Below are positions 50,201-64,000 of a stretch of 64,000 nt of DNA, piece after piece; the first letter of the stretch is position 1; every line of letters starts with the position of its first letter. This DNA is from Amoebidium appalachense. Its lineage: Eukaryota; Ichthyosporea. The DNA lies in the NCBI GenBank assembly GCA_963693365.1, contig CAVNZM010000002.1, positions 17,546,001-17,610,000 of the forward strand, given 5' to 3'. The position numbers were made by a program, and so were the translations under genes. Below the pieces are notes generated by a model that ran no database searches, had not been told where the DNA came from, and saw only the letters and a list, made by a program, of their open reading frames with translations.

Positions 50201-51333
50201 GGAAGGGGGCGGAAATGGGGGGAGGGATGTGGAGAGGGTTGCATTAGTTGCCCCGAGGCATTGCACACATAGTCATATGCAACCCACCAAATGCTCAAAG
50301 GGGCGAGCATGTGTGCGGACGTACACAAAGGTTGGATCGACACGGATATGATGCACATACACCAAGTCACGTGTGCAGCACGCACAACCCAGCACAAACA
50401 GACATGTTTGTACATGGGGCGCACAAGCAAACACATGCTCTCTTATGCCCGCCACCTGCTTCGGTACAAGCATGGTGCCGACGCATACATATGTGTGCCT
50501 GCAGGCGCATGTGTCTGCACCGGTGCATGCACGTGCACATGCATATGTGTGCCTGCAGGTGATGCATACATATGTGTGCCTGCAGGCGCATGTGTCTGCA
50601 CCTGTGCATGCACGTGATGCATACATATGTGTGCCTGCAGGCGCATGTGTCTGCACCTGTGCATGCACGTGATGCATACATATGTGTGCCTGCAGGTGCA
50701 CGTGTCTGCACCTGTGCATGCACGTGATGCATACATATGTGTGCCTGCAGGCGCATGTGTCTGCACCTGTGCATGCACGTGATGCATTCATATGTGTGCC
50801 TGCAGGCGCATGTGTCTGCACCTGTGCATGCACGTGATGCATACATATGTGTGCCTGCAGGCGCATGTGTCTGCACCTGTGCATGCACGTGATGCATACA
50901 TATGTGTGCCTGCAGGCGCACGTGTCTGCACCTGTGCATGCACGTGATGCATACATATGTGTGCCTGCAGGCGCATGTGTCTGCACCTGTGCATGCACGT
51001 GATGCATACATATGTGTGCCTGCAGGCGCATGTGTGTGTCTGCACCTGTGCATGCACGTGATGCATACATATGTGGGGCTGTACCTTGCACACGGGGCAG
51101 AACCATCTGCGCTCGGTGCCGCGTATGGGCTGGCCACACTCCACACAGCCACACTTGGCCCCATTTGCCAGCTCCTGCTTGCCCCCCTGCCTCTCCTGTT
51201 CCCCCCTCTCCTGCCTCCCCTCCTGCCGCTCCATCTTCACATTTGATTGGTCCCCTGGCGCTATATCTATCCCTGCGGCATTTCCATATAAGGCAGCGTA
51301 CGGTGAGCAGGGCCGAATGACGGCTGTGCTCAT
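40177..51333 (-). CDS. ZZ-type zinc finger, proline-rich disordered protein (1211 aa)
   Basis: Nine exons: 51333-51085, 48913-48395, 47113-46954, 46297-46126, 45833-45698, 45332-45235, 44330-43673, 42311-42213, 41721-40177. Phases agree at all eight junctions (0, 0, 1, 2, 0, 2, 0, 0); TGA at 40179-40177. Across the first junction Cys63-x2-Cys66-x12-Cys79-x2-Cys82-x4-Cys87-x2-Cys90-x5-His96-x-His98 forms a ZZ finger closely spaced like that of CBP/p300 (WFCPVC, FLCNPCYRR, GHPH). ZZ fingers bind proteins such as histone tails or modified N-termini. After it comes a helical part (RGLQGF, LELTVRLLQP, ELTNIFRKHRQNLERARARI), then an acidic part (EEGDETLEEGGDG), then about 800 residues rich in Pro, Gly, Arg, Gln and Asp, including KRRRWGYD (NLS-like) and a DPRxD/RAD repeat. 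No acetyltransferase, bromodomain or TAZ domain is seen, so it is not CBP itself. The ATG at 51333 is the only in-frame one near; exons farther upstream cannot be excluded. Confidence 0.72.
42640..43680. repeat. G run and CA-repeat field in intron 7 of the ZZ gene
   Basis: A G run (42640-42682) is followed by CA repeats at 42787-42852, 43019-43077 and 43193-43241, then by imperfect CACCCA and CGCACGCACCCA units up to about 43640. On the ZZ-gene sense strand this reads as GT repeats followed by a C run. The Thr/His and Val/Cys frames are artefacts. Confidence 0.9.
44524..44545 (-). mobile_element. Truncated copy of the C-tailed retroposon family
   Basis: TTTGAATGCGTCAAAAAGTA follows a G run and is cut off by another G run. 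On the - strand it is only the 3' terminal 22 nt of the family followed by its C tail. It lies in intron 6 of the ZZ gene, in the host's sense orientation. Confidence 0.6.
45485..45611. repeat. 18-bp minisatellite, seven copies, with CACGTG in each
   Basis: The unit CACGTGCACCACCTAACC is repeated seven times almost perfectly in intron 5 of the ZZ gene. Related, looser CACGTGCA-ACC units extend from 45355 to 45690. Every unit carries the E-box palindrome CACGTG, which basic helix-loop-helix proteins of the Myc/USF type bind. Confidence 0.93.
46048..46104 (-). mobile_element. Truncated copy of the C-tailed retroposon family
   Basis: After a G run, TTTGAATGCGTCAGAGAGTA continues for 57 nt and aligns with the start of the full copies, including CGGATAACACGAT shared with the copy at 61.7 kb. 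It then ends next to another G run. On the - strand it is a 5'-truncated copy with a C tail in intron 4 of the ZZ gene, in sense orientation. Confidence 0.75.
49543..49825 (-). mobile_element. C-tailed retroposon-like element, full copy (283 bp)
   Basis: On the - strand it begins CCTTGCTTGCATAAGCAACC, contains GACGGGTTGACCC, a box-B-like GGGTCGAAACTC and CTGAGGATGGGCTCTGCTTA, and ends GCATTCAAA followed by a C run (the G run at 49513-49542 on +). It has no open frame of note. Shared ends with the copy at 61669-61926 define the family limits. It lies in intron 1 of the ZZ gene, in sense orientation. Confidence 0.75.
49912..50157 (-). mobile_element. C-tailed retroposon-like element, second copy (246 bp)
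   Basis: It is nearly identical to the copy at 49543-49825 (about nine differences over 246 bp). It carries its own adjacent G run on + (49891-49911) and lacks the 5' terminal 37 nt on the - strand, stopping after AGACGGGTTGACCC. It may be a second insertion with 5' truncation or a local duplication. It is in intron 1 of the ZZ gene. Confidence 0.75.
50482..51075. repeat. 55-bp minisatellite, about ten copies
   Basis: The unit contains GATGCATACATATGTGTGCC, then TGCAGGCGCATGTGTCTGCA, then CCTGTGCATGCACGT. Copies are 55 bp apart (50561, 50616, 50671, 50726 and so on) and over 95% alike. Variants include GCGCA or GTGCA, GCACG or GCATG, and one GATGCATTC. The array ends within 10 nt of the exon 1 donor of the ZZ gene (51084). 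Because 55 is not a multiple of three and no unit frame has a stop, frames stay open through it on the - strand; this is not evidence of coding. Confidence 0.95.
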
Positions 51334-54300
51334 GTCTGATTGGTTGTGCCCCACTGCACGTGACGTGATGGGACACACTGCACGTGCAACATGTGTGACC
51401 GGAGATGGTGCATGTGACTGGCCAGACCAGGACTATGTGTCTTTCACCGCAATGTGTGTGTGTGTGTGTGTGTGTGTAGGTAGACTACGCATATGTGTAG
51501 ACAGGGGCACTGCCGTGCATGCCCAATATGTCTGTGGAGGACCCTTCACATCGGGTTCATGTCTTTCCAGCAACTTTTCCAACAGCCTGCGAGGACACAC
51601 CAGGATCAGCAAACAAGCGCGTGGTGTGAGTGGGGGAGGAGAGAGCCTGGTGGTGGGTTGTCAGAAAAGAAGCTCAAATGTGCCAAGAAGAAAGTGGGAT
51701 GCAAGATGCTTAAACAGGGTGTTGGCCGTAGAGAGGTAGAGGTCCGCTTGTGTCCGTGTGTGTACGTGTTTTACGAATAGTGGATTCGTTGGCAGACATG
51801 AAGCAAACACGAGCCCTTTACAGTGTGAGTTAGAGTGGATTTACCAAGTACACACACACTGTGGCTGTGTGTCTTGCCTTAACTGCTTGTTTTCTGTTGC
51901 GCAACTGAGAGCATGGGTGCTACACATGGCCTGTCTAATGGCCAAGCTTTCCTAACCTCAGCTCATAGCGCTTTCGAGCACGGCACCCCCAGAGAGTTGC
52001 TTAACAGTGGAGAACAAAAGGAGGCGGTAGGCAGACGAAGTAGATAGTACAGAGTGGGAACTGGGGAAAGCTAACACACTGGAAAAAATGTTTTTGACAT
52101 CGATCACGAGTACGGAACTTGTGTAAAAGAGCCAGTAAATGACACGGGATTTTGTGCCTATGTGTTGTGTTACCAAAGAGACAGAACAAAAGGTGTGCTA
52201 TAGTGAAGTGACATGAAACGCCCCTTTCAGCCACAAAACGCAAAAAAAAACTGAACGTGAAAGATAATGAAACCAGCGTGTGAAGGTAAATAGCAATCAC
52301 GGACAAACGGTCAACGCTATCTTGTGTGATTTTTCGCTGTTGAAAGTGAGAAAACGTGGCACATTACGGTCCGTGCAGTTTTTCCTATCTAAATAATCTC
52401 TTGTCACCAGCAGGTATGCTTTATTGTGTCAAAGCACTTCCCAAAGAAAAAATATGACTGCTTTCCGTAAGAACTTTGGTTTTCACCTATGCGTTTCGCA
52501 AAAAAGGAGGTGAGAACCCAAGAAAAAAAGAACCCGATTTGACTTGGAACAACCTCCGTTGAACCCTCCAGACAGACGTGGTCACCCACCCATGTTTTAA
52601 TAGAAAAAAACTGCACAACGCGGGAAACAATTGACATGCTAAGACGTTATTTCATGCCATCCACGCGCATGCTTGGTTTTCTACGCCTTTTTTACGCCAA
52701 CATTTCACGTCTTTGCCCTACCACATCCCAGCAGAATCCTCACCTGGAAACGTGGCTCCCGGGCTGCAGCCCTCTTCGCAACTTCTTGACCAACACTCTT
52801 GTACACTACTCAGCAAATCCACGGACGCCAAACTAGCACAACACACAAACTTTTTCTATTCTACGCAGGTGCTTTGTTCCCCTCCCTCGAAACGGGTTTT
52901 TTGCCTTCGTTTGCCTCCGGGAATCAAGCAACGAGGGCGAGGTGTACGTAGAGTGCTCTGATTGCCAGCAAAAACCTTGTGCGGGCTTTTGTGAGGCAGG
53001 CGCACACATTGAGGCCGGGGAACCGGGCCAGAATCGCGTGGCAATTCGGGTCGGGTCTTGAGCTGTGAACCCGCATCATCGCGTGGCACCAAGTCTGCTT
53101 ATAGTATTCCTAATTTGCTAAAAACTTATAATGTGCATTATTTATGAAACTAGTACGCTACATAGGCAAGAAAAAAAATCAGCATAGAAAGTATCATAAA
53201 TTATACTCCTACTTTTTGCCATTCATGAATCATGAGGGTGCCGGCTTATCATCGTTTGAAGTGAGATGAATTGTTTCAACGGATCTTATCTAGCCTGATA
53301 TGCAACCTATCAAAAAGCCAAAACTTTTGTTAGCCATAACTTGGCCAATCGTACTAATCAACGGTAGAAAACTGGCCACTCATATCATGGGACAGCCCAG
53401 CGTAACATGCCAGAAAGGTTCTTTCTTAGTCGATTGGTGTAAAATTCACCCAATTAGAATCGTGTCTCGTATTGCGTGTAAATTATGCCGGCATCAAGTT
53501 GCTTGGCGCGGGCCGCGGATCGAGTCCGCGCCACGGCCGTGGCGAATCGAGGCCGCGGCCACATGGGATGCCACAATGATCATATATATATATGGTGGCC
53601 ATTGTACAGCCATGGGTGAAAACAACGGCAAGCGGATTGCAGTATAGCAAACAGAAAACTTTTAATTATATTAAACCATCTAAACGGCGAAACAAAAGGC
53701 ATTAGAGGCTATGTTCTGCAAGTACATCGACGCCCTCTGCGGTTCGGAACGGATGACATGTCAGACTGCTCGACATTTGCCGTGTCGTCCGCTCTTATAT
53801 ACTTCTGGGCCGAGCATAATCAGAGGCGCGCGGGCCAACGTAGGAATGTATGACGCTCCACCAATCAGGAGCCAGGCCCTTTGGAACGACTCTCATGACC
53901 TCAGTCGCACCAGAACAAGTGAAGATATACGAGCCTGCGTAACCAAGAAAATAAAGCATAAACTAACATAATCAATAATTATCACTAGTGAGAAGATCCT
54001 AACTCACTAAATGGGATGTGAAACAGGATGTATTGACATGTGAACATCTTCATTATGACAACGTTACGAAAACCTCGCATATCATTATCTTAGCATCTTG
54101 TATTCGGTCAGATTAGGCAATGGATACATCATACGCCTTATAAATATATGAAGCTTTGGTTCGCATATGTTAATTCGGTTTATGATTCTTCAAGCCCACC
54201 AAAACCATGTGCTGACCGTGACCGCATACACACAACGGTAGTTATTTCCCTATCCATGCTTCAATGGCTTCAAGTCCGCGCATAAGAGCCTCAAGCCCAA

Positions 54301-55120
54301 CCGCGGAGGTATAAAAGGGTGTTCCGTTTTTCAGTTTTCATCCTTGGCCGTGGCCCGGCGTAGCGTGACTCGTACAGCTGGTGCCGCCTGCGGGATCATG
54401 TATCAGCGTACTATTGAGCGATATCATCAGATAAACATGGCATGTACGTAGGTTTGGGGCATATGAATGAGTAAGGGAGGAAGGACAGTTATCTTGCAAC
54501 AACAAAAAAATACAACTCATGCATAACGCTCATCATGAGCATATGCTTCGAATTCATGCGTGCGCACACGATGCAAGTACGCAAGTGCATGTCCGAGCCA
54601 GTGCGCATGCATGCATGCATACGATTTACGCGTGTATGTACGTGCATGTGCATGTATACTGTATACATGTATACATTATCATACTCTAGACTTACATATT
54701 CCTACTTTTTTTGTAGTCTTATGAAAACTATTTTGGAACTTCTAAGAACAGTTGAGAACATGGCATGTTCATATGTATGAACTGGTCTTTCTCTAGCTGA
54801 TGGTATTATTGATCAATTACCACGCTTTTACTGTACACGTGCTATACAGTGGAGATCTAATAAGTATAAGGTGGCATCATTTGCATGCCCAAACAACACA
54901 CACACACACCAGTTTAACCGGTCATGTATCGCCAAATGTAGTTTGATAGACCACATAATACCGCAACACACACACGTCACATTCACAACAGACACCCAGA
55001 AAGATAGCCTACCTGTAAATTACAACATCCTTGATTTTATACTAAACACGCGTAACTACGACCTGTTTATTAGATGTATTGATTGGCTTGAGAAACACAT
55101 CACTACAAAATTATAGCGCA

Positions 55121-55187
<67 letters not shown>

Positions 55188-55219
55188 CCAGCTGATACCG
55201 AGTGTCCCGAGGGGAGCCC

Positions 55220-55274
<55 letters not shown>

Positions 55275-56438
55275 GGGGAACCCCAACTAATTGATTTCTC
55301 CTTGTAGTCTTTATGGTGTCTCGTAGAGAAAGTAAACCCTGATATATAGTCACCACCCGACATCTATGTACGTGATCATGATATACCGCTGAGGGGATAT
55401 TCCGAGCAAAACCCCCCCCCCCCCATACCTGAGACTGGTTCTCTTTGCCTCGAGTAAACAGCGTAAACCCCCTGTATGATCTGACTCTGGTGTTTATAGT
55501 TTTATAAAGTCATCGACGTCTCAGTGATCGCGATTCGCCGGGCGGATCCAATCTTCGCGAGGGTCTCGCATTCTTTCATTAGCCAAAAATGGAAATCCAT
55601 CGTGAAACGCGACGTAATGGAAACCACCAATTTTTTGACGATCACTCGCGAATTGCGATAGTCTTCGCCAAAAATGGCAGGTATCACATTCGCGATCCCC
55701 AATGGAAACGCGGCCAATGTGTGAGTCAGTGCCACGGTGACGTCATCGATAGCCAATCAGACACCATGTTGCTGGCAGGGTAGGGATTACAAATACGATA
55801 CGAATAGGGTCAGGGTACCCTCGTAACAGCTTTCGTATCAGGTGTGTAGCATTATAAAAGCTTATATATGTAATTTTTTCCCTATTTTTCAATATTTCTG
55901 CTCAAGAACAGCACATTCCCCCCCAAGAACATATCTACAGCGCTTCTCATGTGCAATATCGAGCCCCGATAAGTTTCCAGGGCTTGTAATCTTGAGGTGC
56001 TCAATTTGTAAAAACACGTATTTTGAGTTTTGCGACTGGAGGGGCGTTTTAGGCGGGGCTTGTAGCTCCCCAAGAACCCACCCGTTACGATTTAAGAAAT
56101 TGTCCGTTGCGATTGGCCAAAGGGCGTATGGTTAAGCTGGCGAACCCCAGCCCAACCCTGGTTGCTGGGCGGAGATGCCGTCGGGCCGAATAAAGCTATT
56201 CCCTTTTTTTGGCGGCCGCTCGAGGGTCCTGACTCCTGGAGTCCTGGGGCCGGGAGGCCTTACCGTGAAGCAGACCGTGAAAGGAGCTGTCGACCAAGTT
56301 CGTTCGACCTCTTATGCCGTACCACCACTGCTTTGCTTGACACCTATATGGCTTAGTAGTACTACGATTATACTGCCCACACATAGCCAGCCCCCCTTTA
56401 GCCGCATACTCTCGCCTATAGGCTCACGGACACACAAC
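51334..56438. other. Divergent intergenic region between ZZ gene and BAG6-like gene
   Basis: This is about 5 kb between two divergent starts and should contain both promoters. It holds a 16-bp perfect palindrome CGCCACGGCCGTGGCG (53529-53544) inside a GC-rich patch. CCAAT-type motifs lie near 53347, 53865, 55749 and 56110. TATA-like boxes lie at 53801-53794 (-), 54310 (+) and 55853 (+). A (CA)n run occurs at 55122-55186 and an A run of 50 at 55224-55273. The frame at 54871-55116, ending ILDFILNTRNYDLFIRCI and WLEKH, looks protein-like but has no ATG. No supportable gene was found. Confidence 0.5.
55122..55273. repeat. (CA)n followed by a 50-base A run
   Basis: About 32 CA units (55122-55186), a 37-bp spacer, and a pure A run of 50 bases (55224-55273). 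It is the longest A run in the window. The adjacent upstream frame plus an A tract could be a decayed retrocopy, but no direct repeats were identified. Confidence 0.85.
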
Positions 56439-63991
<7,553 letters not shown>

Positions 63992-64000
63992 GTAGGTTGT

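Noticed and set aside
50273-51376. A 367-aa - strand frame rich in CRHTYVC and MHRC units
   Set aside because: It is translation of the 55-bp minisatellite, which is open in all three - strand frames; only the 249 nt upstream of the donor at 51084 is kept as exon.
52404-52637. Resemblance of GGTCACCCACCCATGTT (52578 region) to part of the C-tailed retroposon
   Set aside because: Only about 17 bases are similar, with no C tail nearby; probably coincidence.
54871-55116. Frame ending ILDFILNTRNYDLFIRCI followed by a CA run and A run
   Set aside because: It has no ATG, no recognised domain and no demonstrable retrocopy hallmarks.

Overview
The window is nuclear DNA from an intron-rich eukaryote. 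Protein-coding exons are short, use GT-AG borders with consistent phases, and lie among very large amounts of simple sequence: (CA/GT)n, (GA/CT)n, and C or G runs of about 15 to 100 bases. The recognisable proteins (spermidine synthase, an IER3IP1/Yos1 protein, a BAG6-like ubiquitin-domain protein, a CBP-type ZZ finger) look most like animal or unicellular-holozoan versions. I infer an opisthokont, possibly a unicellular relative of animals, but the sequence does not prove the species. No bacterial-type operon, CRISPR array, rRNA or convincing tRNA was seen.

Layout. At the left edge (1-537) is a frame-broken coding-like end. A two-exon orphan gene follows on + (7237-8572). A tiny C2H2 zinc-finger gene lies on - (10550-10684). 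A five-exon gene of unknown family (836 aa) runs on + (15027-21370) and converges on spermidine synthase, SRM, on - (eight exons, 28859-23265). After a gene-poor stretch with a long CT tract and weak candidates (28.9-36.8 kb) come IER3IP1/YOS1 on - (three exons, 38650-36843) and a nine-exon ZZ-finger, proline-rich protein on - (51333-40177). Divergent from it, across about 5 kb of low-gene sequence, a BAG6-like gene starts on + at 56439 and runs off the right edge.

The genes look like independent housekeeping units, not a pathway. SRM makes spermidine in the cytosol. IER3IP1 acts in ER-Golgi traffic. BAG6-type proteins chaperone membrane and misfolded proteins. The ZZ protein is probably nuclear or signalling.

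The most unusual feature is intron anatomy. About a third of the modelled introns carry a C run just after the donor on the sense strand. About a third have a CA repeat at or just before the acceptor. A short retroposon-like family that ends in a C tail occurs five times, each time inside an intron and in the sense orientation of its host gene. Gene models were built by hand from splice consensus, phase agreement and homology remembered from known families; none has transcript support here.
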